The position numbers and the translations under genes were made by a program. Shown here piece after piece: positions 8,262 through 16,585 of a stretch of 31,569 nucleotides of DNA. Position 1 is the first letter of the stretch, and each line of letters begins with the position of its first letter. Location: the NCBI GenBank assembly GCA_022563655.1, contig JADFMW010000003.1, positions 1 through 31,569 of the forward strand, given 5' to 3'. The stretch comes from Pseudomonadota bacterium (lineage in GTDB: Bacteria; Pseudomonadota; Alphaproteobacteria; JAAXGF01). Under the pieces are notes generated by a model that saw nothing but the letters and a program-made list of their open reading frames with translations, searched no databases and was not told where the DNA came from.

Positions 8262-9041
8262 ATGCGTTTCATTATCATAACCGGATCGAGCCACAGCGGC
8301 ACCACCTTTGTCGCCAACCTCCTTAGTCATGCGCGGGGCATCGAAGCGCGGCACGAGTTCTTTGGGGGTCGAACCGCAATGGACGCGACTGTTTCGCGCA
8401 TTCCCCTGAGAACTCTAAGTTATTACCAACCGAACCATCCCATGCTTGAACTGACGTTGCGCGAACAAAGGGAGCAAGTGGTTGCTCGGTTCCCAGAACT
8501 TCAAACCTTTGTCGATGTTAACTCTTATCTGACCGACGCCCTGGACGCCGCGCGCCGGGCACTCGGCGATGTCCTTTGTTTCCACTTGGTGAGGAACGGC
8601 CGGGAAGTCGTGCGTTCGCAATACAACGCCTCCGTCTTGTACATAAGGCGAGATCGTAAAGGGCGAGATAGGGGCTTGCCGATTATCCCCAACGATCCTT
8701 CGACATTGGAGCTATGGAGCGGTTATTCCCGGTTCGAGAAAATATGTTGGTTCTGGAATGACTCGGTGAGCCGACTTCTGGAAGACGGAGTTCAATTGCT
8801 CCACCTCGAACGGATCGTCTCGGACTACCAATACCTTAACGAACGCCTTCTGAAGCCGTGCGGGATCCCTCTCGAGCGGGACGTCTGGTACGCTTTGAAA
8901 GATAAGAGGTTACACCGCAGCCGCTTTCGCCTGAAGAACCTCCTGCGCGGGCGGCTAGTTAAGCTGGTGTGGACACAGAAACACGAGGCGCGCTTTATGG
9001 CAATCTGCGGAGAAACGATGCGCGCCCTGGGCTACGGCTAG
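8262..9041 (+). CDS. PAPS-dependent sulfotransferase family protein
   Basis: 259 residues. The N-terminal phosphosulfate loop reads IITGSSHSGTTFVANLL (residues 5-21), the Walker-like loop of sulfotransferases. The 3'-phosphate site is probably HLVRNGREVVRSQYN (Arg111, Ser119). It should move sulfate from PAPS to a hydroxyl of a sugar or other acceptor in the cytosol. The sequence is clearly distinct from the amplified family at 12790-16409. It is the first gene after the core two-component operon, with a 65-bp gap, and I take it as the left edge of the surface-glycan island. A GGAGGA ribosome binding site precedes the ATG. The acceptor is unknown. Confidence 0.8.
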   Translation: MRFIIITGSSHSGTTFVANLLSHARGIEARHEFFGGRTAMDATVSRIPLRTLSYYQPNHPMLELTLREQREQVVARFPELQTFVDVNSYLTDALDAARRALGDVLCFHLVRNGREVVRSQYNASVLYIRRDRKGRDRGLPIIPNDPSTLELWSGYSRFEKICWFWNDSVSRLLEDGVQLLHLERIVSDYQYLNERLLKPCGIPLERDVWYALKDKRLHRSRFRLKNLLRGRLVKLVWTQKHEARFMAICGETMRALGYG

Positions 9042-9098
9042 CGCTTCGCAAACGGCCTAGCCGCGAGTGAGAGACGGCAATCGAATCAGCATGCCTGA

Positions 9099-9304
9099 GT
9101 TTGCGATCACTTCAACATCAGGGCGTCATGCCCGAGTTGCTCGACGAGGCCGTCGCTGTTACATAGAGAGAGGAGCTGGCCAAACGCCCGGACCCGAAAG
9201 TGAAAACGACCGTCGTCGGGATCAATCCGCGGCGGCCCGACGAATGGGGCCAGCGGGGAAATGCCGGAAAGAAACTGTTGCCCGATCTCTTCATTTCTGA
9301 GCGG
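9099..9304 (+). pseudogene. Decayed C-terminal remnant of a sulfotransferase paralogue
   Basis: Nucleotides here align by eye with the 3' part of the sulfotransferase gene at 19862-20668. The stretch with TTTGCGATCACTT, CCCGAGTTGCTCGACGA, CCAAACGCCCGGACCCGAAA and CCCGACGAATGG matches positions from about 20439 to 20586 in the same order. A base is missing near 9119 (ACATCAGGG versus ACATCGCGGG) and a TAG appears near 9162, so no frame runs through. The last part (CCGATCTCTTCATTTCTGAG) resembles the CGATCGCCTCTTCGTCGCCGAG end, with extra bases between. The N-terminal two thirds and the terminal GYxYW codons are gone. This shows the family was once present at the left end of the island too. Confidence 0.8.
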
Positions 9305-9357
9305 CAGTTAGTCCTTTAACGACGCCATACGCGTGCGATGTTTGATGGTCTCACAGG

Positions 9358-10380
9358 ATGAATAGGATAAGGGCCGTGGCTACAATAGTTTTTATAGATC
9401 AGTCATTTTCTTTCGATGGTTCGACAATCCACACCTCCCCTCTCGGGGGCATCCGAAGCGCGACAATTCAATTAGCTGAAGCTTTCGCAGCCCGCGGACA
9501 TCAAGTCAAAGTATACAATCTTTGCGAGAAAAAACTTTGCTATAACGACGTGGAATGGATTCCATTAAACCAATGCCCAGCGTCCGCCGCCGATCTAGTG
9601 ATAGCAAACAGTGATCCGAATCACTTGAGAAAAGCGACGAGCGGCAAATACGTCGTTTGGCTACACAATAAAATATCGATAGAGAAATTCGTTCGGAGGC
9701 GTCGTATTTTTCCACTCCTACGTTTTCGACCGGAAGCAGTTTTTCTTGGTCCTTTTCACGCGTCTACGTGCCATTGGTTAATCCCGTTCTCTGGCCGCAA
9801 GATAATCCCCCATGGGGTAGGTGAACCCTTCATTAGCGCACCAACTGCGTCTACTCCGCCGAAGCCAAGGGCTATCTATACATCCACGCCTTCTGGTGGG
9901 CTCGATGCCGTGCTCAAACTGTGGCTGTCTCATATCCATCCTGCGGTGCCAGATGCAGCTTTGCATGTGTTCGCATCGAACAAAACTATTGGCGGGCTAC
10001 CTTCAAATGCCGACAAGGACCATGGAGTGATCGTACACTCCCGCGTACGCAAGGCATTGCTTGCAGAAGAGTTGCGCCGATCGCGAGTGATGCTTTATCC
10101 CGGTCATCGGCACGAGACCTTCTGCTTCGCCGCTGCCGAGGCGATTTCGATGGGTGTTCCGGTCGTAACGCGCGGTTTCGGCTCACTGGTCGAGCGAGTG
10201 CAGGACGGGGTCACAGGGTTCGTTTCACCGGACGATCAATCCTTCGCAGCCGCGGCAGTCGCTCTTCTAACCGACGATGCGTTATGGCGGCGACAGCACG
10301 CGGAGGCGTTGAAAGTCCGGCAGACCGCCAGTACCTGGGATGATCGAGCAGCCGAGTGGGAGCAAGCTTTCTTGGACTGA
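9358..10380 (+). CDS. Glycosyltransferase (GT-B, family 4 like)
   Basis: 340 residues with two Rossmann-like halves. The N-terminal half has the donor-side loop SPLGGIRSATIQLAEAFAARGH (27-48), as in group 1 glycosyltransferases. The C-terminal half has PHGVGEPF (151-158) and the E-x7-E motif: Glu253 in HETFCFAAAEA and Glu261, followed by GVPVVTRGFGSLVE and GVTGFV. It should transfer a sugar from a nucleotide donor in the growth of a surface glycan. Donor and acceptor are not readable. Its 5' part is less GC-rich than the core genes (many A/T third positions), which fits acquisition by transfer. It follows the sulfotransferase remnant and precedes another glycosyltransferase on the same strand. 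Confidence 0.82.
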   Translation: MNRIRAVATIVFIDQSFSFDGSTIHTSPLGGIRSATIQLAEAFAARGHQVKVYNLCEKKLCYNDVEWIPLNQCPASAADLVIANSDPNHLRKATSGKYVVWLHNKISIEKFVRRRRIFPLLRFRPEAVFLGPFHASTCHWLIPFSGRKIIPHGVGEPFISAPTASTPPKPRAIYTSTPSGGLDAVLKLWLSHIHPAVPDAALHVFASNKTIGGLPSNADKDHGVIVHSRVRKALLAEELRRSRVMLYPGHRHETFCFAAAEAISMGVPVVTRGFGSLVERVQDGVTGFVSPDDQSFAAAAVALLTDDALWRRQHAEALKVRQTASTWDDRAAEWEQAFLD

Positions 10381-10602
10381 TAGCTCGTTAAGCGTGGCCG
10401 TCGCTGCCGACGATGGTCCGAAGCATCGCTGCCGCAATGTTCCCCGCGGAGCGCGCTTGCCGCCATCGACCGGACCGCGGGCCAACCGACACATAGCGGC
10501 CCGTGACCCGATGGGGACGCCGAGCCAACGGCGCGGGCTCGGCAAGCGAGCGCCGAAGATACGCCCGGCATATCGGTGCGCGCGCTGACGATGGATAACG
10601 CG

Positions 10603-11628
10603 ATGAGGATCGTACAGGTAGACAATTTTCAGCACAGACGATACGGCCGCACAAAAGTAAGCACCGGGCGCAAGATTTTTTATGGTTTTATCCGTAACAA
10701 CCATCAGGTTCAGGAGTTCAGTGATCGCGATAGCGCGAAATTCGAGTCGCTGTTCAACACTCACGCCTTGGGCGTCGCCCGCGCCAACAAGCGCCTCATT
10801 GAAACCTGCGAAAATTTTCGCCCGGACCTATTGATGCTGGGGCACGCCGACATCATCAGGAACACGACAATCGCCGGGATTCGCAGCCGACTGCCGAGCA
10901 TCAAGGTCGCTTTCCGCAACGTCGACCCTCCGTTCGACCAAAAAAATGTGGCCAAGATCGAGCGCCGTATGGACGTGGCCGATGCGATCTTCCTCACCAC
11001 CGGCGGTGAATGGCTCAAGCAATTCGTCACTGCAAAAAACGTCGTGTCGTTCATGCCAAACCCGACGGACCCGGCGATCGAGGTCATGAATAACGCCGAG
11101 CGCGACGATTTCGACATCGATCTGGTGTTCTGCGGCGTGGGCAATCGGACCGATCCCCGATACGGCCTCGTCGGGCGCCTGCATGAAAAATTACCGGACG
11201 TCCGCTTTCGTTCGTTCGGCATGCACGGCGAGGCGGCGGTTTGGGGCATTGCTTACGACCACGTGCTCGAGGCGAGCAAGATGGGGCTCAACCTGAACCG
11301 GGAGGAAGGCCACACCCTCTATTCCTCGGCCAGGATTTCGCAACTGATGGGCAACGGGCTGCTGACGTTTATGAGCACCGAATGCGGCTACAAACGGTTC
11401 TTGTCGGAGGACGAGGCCGTCTTTTTCGACGATGAAGACTCGCTCGTCCGCCAGATCCGCGCGTTGCAGAACGACGACGCCCGGAGAAAGGCGGTGGCCC
11501 GGGCCGGACGCGATTTCTACCATCGCCATTTCTCCGCCAAGGACGTCGCCCAGTACATCGTCGAGACGACCTTCGGCGTGCCCTATTCGAAAGACTACAT
11601 CTGGCAAGACGAGGCGTACCGGTCGTAG
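10603..11628 (+). CDS. CgeB-like glycosyltransferase
   Basis: 341 residues from ATG 10603 (MRIVQVDNF), where the first beta strand begins; ATG 10591 and GTG 10576 are in-frame alternatives. The C-terminal half resembles the glycosyltransferase group of CgeB/spore-maturation proteins: FCGVGNRTDPR, LGLNLNREEG-type sequence (MGLNLNREEGHTLYSSARI), a glycine-bounded MGNGLLTFMSTECGYKRF, FFDDEDSLVRQI and a terminal helix with RAGRDFYHRHFS. The function is transfer of a sugar to a surface glycan, by family inference. A 222-bp gap to the preceding glycosyltransferase holds nothing I recognise. It converges with the minus-strand sulfotransferase at 11644-12435 with a 15-bp gap. Confidence 0.75.
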   Translation: MRIVQVDNFQHRRYGRTKVSTGRKIFYGFIRNNHQVQEFSDRDSAKFESLFNTHALGVARANKRLIETCENFRPDLLMLGHADIIRNTTIAGIRSRLPSIKVAFRNVDPPFDQKNVAKIERRMDVADAIFLTTGGEWLKQFVTAKNVVSFMPNPTDPAIEVMNNAERDDFDIDLVFCGVGNRTDPRYGLVGRLHEKLPDVRFRSFGMHGEAAVWGIAYDHVLEASKMGLNLNREEGHTLYSSARISQLMGNGLLTFMSTECGYKRFLSEDEAVFFDDEDSLVRQIRALQNDDARRKAVARAGRDFYHRHFSAKDVAQYIVETTFGVPYSKDYIWQDEAYRS

Positions 11629-11643
11629 ACGGCGGGGTCGCGC

Positions 11644-12435
11644 TCAGGCGACGGCACGCCGGCGCGGGCGCCAGCGGCGCACCATGTAGACGATGACGTG
11701 CAGCCAGCGCCGCACGGCCTTTCTGAATCGTTTGCCGCGGGGATACCGTTCCGGAGTGCGGCTGGGCGCGGGATCCGGCTCGACGCCAGCGAGGTCCGCG
11801 AGCCAGGATCGATCGCTCTCGAAACCGAACTCGATCAGCTCGTCGGCAAGCGGCCCGTGCAGGTTCATCTGAGCGACGAGCCTCGGGCGATGCCGGCGCC
11901 ACGCGCCGACATTGCCACTGCTGATCGGCCGGACCCCGCGCATCGCGGTGGCATACGCCCCGGACGGCGCGGCGTGCTGATGATATTCGGAAAAAGGTAG
12001 CTTGAGCTCGAGGAACGGTAAGCGTTCCTGGAGCATTTTCTGCACCGCGTCGGCTCGGGCAACGAGATCCTCGTAGCGGACCGAGACGAAGCGCCTATGG
12101 CCCTTCAGCCGCCGCATGATTGCCGCGCTTTCCCGCCAGGCGCGCAGATTGGTCCAGTATTCATCACGCGCACGTCCGTGAAAGCTTGCAATTACATCGC
12201 GCGGGTCCCGAAGCATGTAAATAAAATAAAGGTTCTTGTCAAAATATATCAGCGGAAATGCGAGTATTTCGTCGCCCGGGCACTTCGTGCAGCAGATGCT
12301 ATGGGTGAAATCGCCGTATCGCCACAAGCGGACCTCCTCCTTGGTCGCGCCATCGATGTTGAAGCACGTGGTCATCAACTCATGCATCAGCGTGGTGCCG
12401 CTCCGTGAAGCGCCGACGATGTGTATCCTTTCCAT
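11644..12435 (-). CDS. Sulfotransferase family protein
   Basis: 263 residues from ATG 12435, chosen because GAGAGG lies 5 bp upstream and the phosphosulfate loop follows immediately (IHIVGASRSGTTLMHELM, residues 4-21); the frame remains open to 12639 but that extension does not read like a protein. The 3'-phosphate site is MLRDPRDVIASFHGR (Arg76, Ser84). SVRYEDLV is the conserved segment after it, and a basic, Arg-rich tail ends the protein. Cytosolic PAPS-dependent sulfation of a glycan is the inferred role. It is the only minus-strand gene of the island and, unlike the tandem family, keeps a basic residue (Arg11) in the loop. Confidence 0.85.
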   Translation of the reverse strand: MERIHIVGASRSGTTLMHELMTTCFNIDGATKEEVRLWRYGDFTHSICCTKCPGDEILAFPLIYFDKNLYFIYMLRDPRDVIASFHGRARDEYWTNLRAWRESAAIMRRLKGHRRFVSVRYEDLVARADAVQKMLQERLPFLELKLPFSEYHQHAAPSGAYATAMRGVRPISSGNVGAWRRHRPRLVAQMNLHGPLADELIEFGFESDRSWLADLAGVEPDPAPSRTPERYPRGKRFRKAVRRWLHVIVYMVRRWRPRRRAVA

Positions 12436-12789
12436 CGAGACCTCTCGCAAGCTCGCCAGCCTGGCCCCGGTTCGCCACGCGGCGGGGCATCGGCCGGTCA
12501 TGCCACGCAGCAAGCGTTCCGCAACCGCGCTTTCGAATGCCGGAATGGTAGCAGAAATCACCATGCCACGGGTACGCGACGGCGCCTCGCGAGGTGAACG
12601 CCGCCAAGACCGCCGGGCCTTGGTGTCGATACCCCCCATTGTGCAGCGGAGGCGGGCTCGGTCGGCCGACCGCGCGGTTGTCGTCGGGTCGACCGTAGAC
12701 TATAGTCCGGCGGCGCGGCGCGCGGCAGTCCGGAAGCGCGCTGCGCGGCACGTCGACTTATTGGCTCATGCATACCCGAAGGCGGCGCA

Positions 12790-13605
12790 ATGGTCATTCG
12801 AACGTCCGATGAGCTATGGCTCAAGGCGCGCGCCCTGGAGGGCGGCCTTCTCAACCTGAGGACGATTCGTTACCAGCGCTACGACGGCATTCTGGTGAGC
12901 ATGCAGCAGTCCGGAACGCGCTGGATCAGGTATATGCTCACTCTCGTTCTGGCAAGACTCCATGACCTTGAGCTGCCCGACAATATTCAGGGCCGCTCAA
13001 TCGTTGGAAAGCCACGCCATCCCCAGACCCCGCAAATCCGTGACACGACCATGAGTCCCCATTATTTTCTTCGGTCTCGTACGCTTTTTCGACTGTTCCG
13101 CGTTCCGAATCATTTGATCCTGGTGCGAAACCTGCGCGACACATTGGTATCCCGTTATGAGAAACTGATATCCTTTTATGAGATGGGAAAGTGGGATTAC
13201 AAGGACGACTTCTCGACCTACCTGCGCGGCGACGTCCGCCGCAACAAGTACCGCGTCGACATTTGGTCGCGTATCCGGTTCCTGAACGGCTGGGGGGCCG
13301 TGGTCGAGCGCCAGCCCGAACATGTCGCCGTCCTGAAATATGAAGACCTCATGGCGGACACCCGCGGCCAGCTCGCCCGCGTCTGCGAGCACTTCGGAAT
13401 CGAGGGCGTCACGCCCGATCTTATCGATGATGTGGTTGCCGTCTCATCGAAATCAGAGATGGCCAAACACGGAAAGCCAGGCTCTCTCTCGGTCAGGATG
13501 GACCCTCGACCGGCCGAGGAATGGTTCAGCGTCGAGGACCGCCGTTTCCTGGCCGAGGTGTGCCGCCGGTATCTTAAGCACACCTTCGGATATCGGTATT
13601 GGTGA
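12790..13605 (+). CDS. Tandem sulfotransferase paralogue 1
   Basis: 271 residues, member of a close paralogue family. The 5'-phosphosulfate loop is SMQQSGTRWIRYML (37-50), where the usual Lys of PKSGTTW is Gln40; the 3'-phosphate site is LVRNLRDTLVSRYEK (111-125); VLKYEDLMADTRGQLARVC (181-199) and the terminal HTFGYRYW complete the family pattern. It carries an extra segment after the 3' site (ISFYEMGKWDYK) that the other copies lack. Start ATG 12790 begins MVIRTSDEL, matching the other members. It should transfer sulfate from PAPS to a surface-glycan hydroxyl; the exact acceptor is unknown. It is the first of four copies in a row on this strand. Confidence 0.85.
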   Translation: MVIRTSDELWLKARALEGGLLNLRTIRYQRYDGILVSMQQSGTRWIRYMLTLVLARLHDLELPDNIQGRSIVGKPRHPQTPQIRDTTMSPHYFLRSRTLFRLFRVPNHLILVRNLRDTLVSRYEKLISFYEMGKWDYKDDFSTYLRGDVRRNKYRVDIWSRIRFLNGWGAVVERQPEHVAVLKYEDLMADTRGQLARVCEHFGIEGVTPDLIDDVVAVSSKSEMAKHGKPGSLSVRMDPRPAEEWFSVEDRRFLAEVCRRYLKHTFGYRYW

Positions 13606-13608
13606 GGG

Positions 13609-13637
13609 TTGCCGCGCTTGATACCGCGCTTTATAAT
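13609..13637 (+). promoter_or_regulatory. Candidate sigma-70 promoter before tandem copy 2
   Basis: TTGCCG at 13609-13614 and TATAAT at 13632-13637 are separated by 17 bp. It lies just after copy 1 and 120 bp before copy 2, so copy 2 may have its own transcript. The equivalent position behind the other copies does not show the same pair. Confidence 0.4.
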
Positions 13638-13756
13638 GGGGCACCGCAATACAATGGCAGCACCGCAACGTCGTCGTCTAGCGGGTCGAGTATGGTCCTG
13701 CCGGACCGTGACGGCGTGACTGTGCATCCGCAACCACGCACCCCATCGAGGCTAGG

Positions 13757-14551
13757 ATGGTCCTTCCAATTGCCGACCGGTTACGCTTTCATGCCCGCAG
13801 CATAGAACACGGCCTGCTCAAACTGCCGAGGCTGGGGGGCCGGAATTGCACCGCCCTCCTGGCGACCATGCCACAGTCGGGTACGACTTGGACGATGTAT
13901 CTGCTCAGTCTCACTCTGGCCAAGCTCTATGGCCTGCCGCCGCCCGTCTACATTCAAGACCATTCGATCGTCGGGAAACCAATTTATCCACAGATTCCAC
14001 GGATCATTAACAGTAGTTTGGTCCCTCATTATTTGCTTCGGTCGCGCGCACTGTTTCGATTTTTTCATTTTCCAAAACACCTGATCGTGGTGCGCGACCT
14101 GCGCGACTCATTGGTGTCCCATTACGAGAAGCAAAAGAGCGATTACAAGGTGGACTTCTCGACCTACCTGCGCGGCGACGTCCGCCGCAAGATGTACCGC
14201 AACGACATCTGGACGCGAATCCATTACATGAACGGGTGGGGGGCCGTCGTCGAGCGTCATCCCGAGCAGGCCGCCGTGCTGAAGTATGAGGACCTGAAGG
14301 CCGACACCCGCGGCCAGCTCGCCCGCATCTGCGACCACTTCAACTTCGAGGGCGTGACACCCGATCTCCTCGACGAGGTCGTCGCCGCCGCGTCGAAGGA
14401 GAATATGGCCAAACGCGAAAACCCGAAATATCACGTGGTCAGATTGGACCCGCGGCCGGCCGACGAATGGTACAGCGACGAAGACCGCCGCTTCGTGGCC
14501 GAGGTATGCCGCCGGTATCTTAAATACACGTTCGGATATCGGTTTTGGTGA
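13757..14551 (+). CDS. Tandem sulfotransferase paralogue 2
   Basis: 264 residues starting MVLPIADRL. The loop is ATMPQSGTTWTMYLL with Gln40 in the Lys position; the middle has VYIQDHSIVGKP, the 3'-phosphate site VVRDLRDSLVSHYEKQ, then VLKYEDLKADTRGQLARIC and the terminal YTFGYRFW. Positions after the loop (WTMYLL) match copy 4 more closely than copies 1 and 3 (WIRYML), so the array contains two sub-types in alternation. The 151-bp gap from copy 1 holds a candidate promoter. Role as for the other copies: sulfation of a surface glycan using PAPS, inferred from family and context. Confidence 0.85.
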   Translation: MVLPIADRLRFHARSIEHGLLKLPRLGGRNCTALLATMPQSGTTWTMYLLSLTLAKLYGLPPPVYIQDHSIVGKPIYPQIPRIINSSLVPHYLLRSRALFRFFHFPKHLIVVRDLRDSLVSHYEKQKSDYKVDFSTYLRGDVRRKMYRNDIWTRIHYMNGWGAVVERHPEQAAVLKYEDLKADTRGQLARICDHFNFEGVTPDLLDEVVAAASKENMAKRENPKYHVVRLDPRPADEWYSDEDRRFVAEVCRRYLKYTFGYRFW

Positions 14552-14572
14552 CCGTTGGCGCGTATATTCGTG

Positions 14573-14673
14573 GCGGTGCGCACGCGCTCGCTGGGGCGGC
14601 GACGGGCCAAGGTCCGATGGCGGGTCGGACATGATTGCCGATCCGCGAAGGTGCCCTCAGGGCTGGTAGGATG
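14573..14673 (+). repeat. Duplicated intergenic sequence, unit 1
   Basis: The DNA before tandem copy 3 is nearly identical to that before copy 4 (15509-15611): GACGGGCCAAGGTCCGATGG, CGGGTCGG, ATGATTGCCGATCCGC and AGGGCTGGTAGGATG occur in the same order. The repeat ends at the start codon. Part of it (GATGGCGGGTCGG) also precedes the copy at 19862. This shows that the duplication unit was gene plus leader. Confidence 0.8.
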
Positions 14674-15489
14674 CTCATTCGACCTTCCGGCCCGCTATCG
14701 CTTGCTGCGTACAATCTGGAACGCGGGCTGGTGAGCCTTAGGCCGTTGCGGCACCGGCACTTCGACGGTGTCATAATCAGCATGCCACAATCAGGCACGC
14801 ATTGGATCAGGTATATGCTCAGTCTTATTCTGGCTAGGCTCCACGACCTTCCGCCGCTCTCTCGTATTGGAGACAAATCAATCGTCGGAAGCCCAAAGTT
14901 CCGGCAGATTCCACGAATCCTTCAAACCCATCGCCCTCCTCATTATATGTTTCGGTCACGCACGCTTTCTCGATGGCTTCATTTGCCTAGGCGCTTGGTC
15001 CTGGTGCGGGACATTCGCGACTCATTGGTCTCTCAATACGAGAAGTACAACAGCGAATACAACGTCGACTTCTCGGCCTTCCTTCGCGGCGGCGTACGCG
15101 GCAAGAAGTACAGCTACTACAGCATTTGGACCCGAATTCAATTCCTGAACGGTTGGGGTGCCGTCGTCACGCGGAACGCCGAAGAGGTCGCCGTGCTCAA
15201 ATACGAGGACCTGAAAGCTGACACCCCAGGCCAGCTCGCCCGGGTTTGCGATCACTTCGACATCAAGGGCGTCACGCCCGATCTGATCGCCGCCGCCGCT
15301 GCCGCCGCGTCGAAGGAGGAGATGGCCAAACGCGAGAATCTAAGACGTAAAACCGTGAGAGGTAAACCTGCGGCGGTGAGGCTGGACCCGCGGCCGGCCG
15401 ACGAATGGTACAGCGACGCCGATCGCCGTTTCGTCGCCGAAGTGTTGCGCCGGAACCTCAAGTACACCTTCGGATATCGGTATTGGTGA
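14671..15489 (+). CDS. Tandem sulfotransferase paralogue 3
   Basis: 272 residues. ATG 14671 (MLIRPSG) was chosen because it matches the starts of the other copies and the duplicated leader ends there; the frame is open to TTG 14635. The loop is IISMPQSGTHWIRYML with Gln40 in the Lys position and His43 in place of the second Thr. The 3'-phosphate site is LVRDIRDSLVSQYEK, followed by VLKYEDLKADTPGQLARVC and YTFGYRYW. A short insert (LRRKTVRGKPA) precedes the conserved RLDPRPADEWYSD segment. It should sulfate a glycan position using PAPS; sequence changes relative to copy 2 lie mostly outside the cofactor motifs. Confidence 0.85.
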   Translation: MLIRPSGPLSLAAYNLERGLVSLRPLRHRHFDGVIISMPQSGTHWIRYMLSLILARLHDLPPLSRIGDKSIVGSPKFRQIPRILQTHRPPHYMFRSRTLSRWLHLPRRLVLVRDIRDSLVSQYEKYNSEYNVDFSAFLRGGVRGKKYSYYSIWTRIQFLNGWGAVVTRNAEEVAVLKYEDLKADTPGQLARVCDHFDIKGVTPDLIAAAAAAASKEEMAKRENLRRKTVRGKPAAVRLDPRPADEWYSDADRRFVAEVLRRNLKYTFGYRYW

Positions 15490-15508
15490 CCGTTGATGCG
15501 CTTATTCA

Positions 15509-15611
15509 TAGTGATGCGCATGCTCGCCGTGGCGAAGACGGGCCAAGGTCCGATGGCGGGTCGGGCAGCATGATTGCCGATCCGCAAAGGCCCCCCAAGG
15601 CTGGTAGTATG
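15509..15611 (+). repeat. Duplicated intergenic sequence, unit 2
   Basis: Second copy of the leader at 14573-14673, again ending at the start codon of the following sulfotransferase. Differences are small substitutions and short indels, so the duplication is fairly recent or maintained by recombination between copies. Confidence 0.8.
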
Positions 15612-16409
15612 GGCATCCGAAGGTCCGATGAATTGCGGCTCAGGGCGCGCAGCTTATACCTTGGCTTGCTCAAACCACCGGTACTGCGGCGCCGGCATTT
15701 CGACGGTGTCCTGGCTACCATGCCACAGTCGGGCACGACCTGGACGATGTATCTGCTCACTCTCACTCTGGCCAAGCTCAATGACCTGCCACCGCCCCTC
15801 TATATTCAAGACCGTTCAATCCTCAGAAGTTCGGTCCACTCGCAGATTCCGCGCATCTTTCACACTTTTAGGGTCCCTCATTATTTGCTTCGGTCGCGCA
15901 CGCTTTTCCGATTGCTTCATTTTCCGAAGCACTTGATTTTGGTGAGGGACCTCCGCGACGCCTTGGTGTCCCATTACGAGAAGCGCAAAGATGAATACGG
16001 CGTTGATTTTTCGACCTACCTGCGCGGCGATGCTCGCGGTAAGCTGTACCGGCACGACATCTGGATGCGCATCCAGTTCCTGAACGGGTGGGGGGCGTTT
16101 GCCGAGCGGCACCCCGAGCAGGCCGCCGTGCTTAAATACGAAGACCTCAAAGCCGATACTCGTGGCCAGCTCGCCCGCATATGCGATTACTTCAACATCG
16201 AGGGCGTTACGCCCGAGCTGCTTGATGAAGTCGTTGCGGCCGCGACGAAGGCGGAAATGGCGAAACGCTTGAAACCAGGAAAGACGACAACCCCGGTCAG
16301 GATGGACCCGCGGCCGGCCGACGAATGGTATACCGACGAGGATCGCCGCTTCGTGGCCGAGGTGTTGCGCCGGAACCTCAAGCACACGTTCGGATACCAA
16401 TATTGGTGA
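15609..16409 (+). CDS. Tandem sulfotransferase paralogue 4
   Basis: 266 residues from ATG 15609 (MGIRRSDEL), the start equivalent to the other copies; the frame stays open to 15405 inside copy 3, but that extension is a shadow of copy 3. The loop is LATMPQSGTTWTMYLL with Gln40, close to copy 2; YIQDRSILRSSVHSQIP, the 3'-phosphate site LVRDLRDALVSHYEKR, VLKYEDLKADTRGQLARIC and HTFGYQYW follow. Last of the four consecutive copies; 176 bp later a heptosyltransferase-like gene begins. PAPS-dependent sulfation of a surface glycan is the inferred role. Confidence 0.85.
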   Translation: MGIRRSDELRLRARSLYLGLLKPPVLRRRHFDGVLATMPQSGTTWTMYLLTLTLAKLNDLPPPLYIQDRSILRSSVHSQIPRIFHTFRVPHYLLRSRTLFRLLHFPKHLILVRDLRDALVSHYEKRKDEYGVDFSTYLRGDARGKLYRHDIWMRIQFLNGWGAFAERHPEQAAVLKYEDLKADTRGQLARICDYFNIEGVTPELLDEVVAAATKAEMAKRLKPGKTTTPVRMDPRPADEWYTDEDRRFVAEVLRRNLKHTFGYQYW

Positions 16410-16585
16410 CCGTGTTGGGCCGCGCGGGGCCGCCGCCGCAGCCTCTTCGGTTGCGTCACGGCGCGCGGTCTGGAATGGCCACCGCAACGAGGGCAAGCGC
16501 GCGTGACTTGGCCACGGACGCCGTTCGATGCTAGCCTCGTGCCGGAGGATGGGAATTTCGACAGCGCCGGTTGACATCGTGAAGC

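Noticed and set aside
12436..12639. N-terminal extension of the minus-strand sulfotransferase
   Set aside because: The phosphosulfate loop follows directly after ATG 12435, which has a good ribosome binding site; the extension is Arg/Ser-rich and unlike the family.
15405..15608. 68-codon N-terminal extension of tandem sulfotransferase 4
   Set aside because: It overlaps the end of copy 3 in another frame, and the start at 15609 matches the starts of all other copies.
12790..16409. CRISPR-like or phage repeat array
   Set aside because: The repeats are whole genes with leaders, about 0.8-1 kb long; no short direct repeats with spacers exist in the window.
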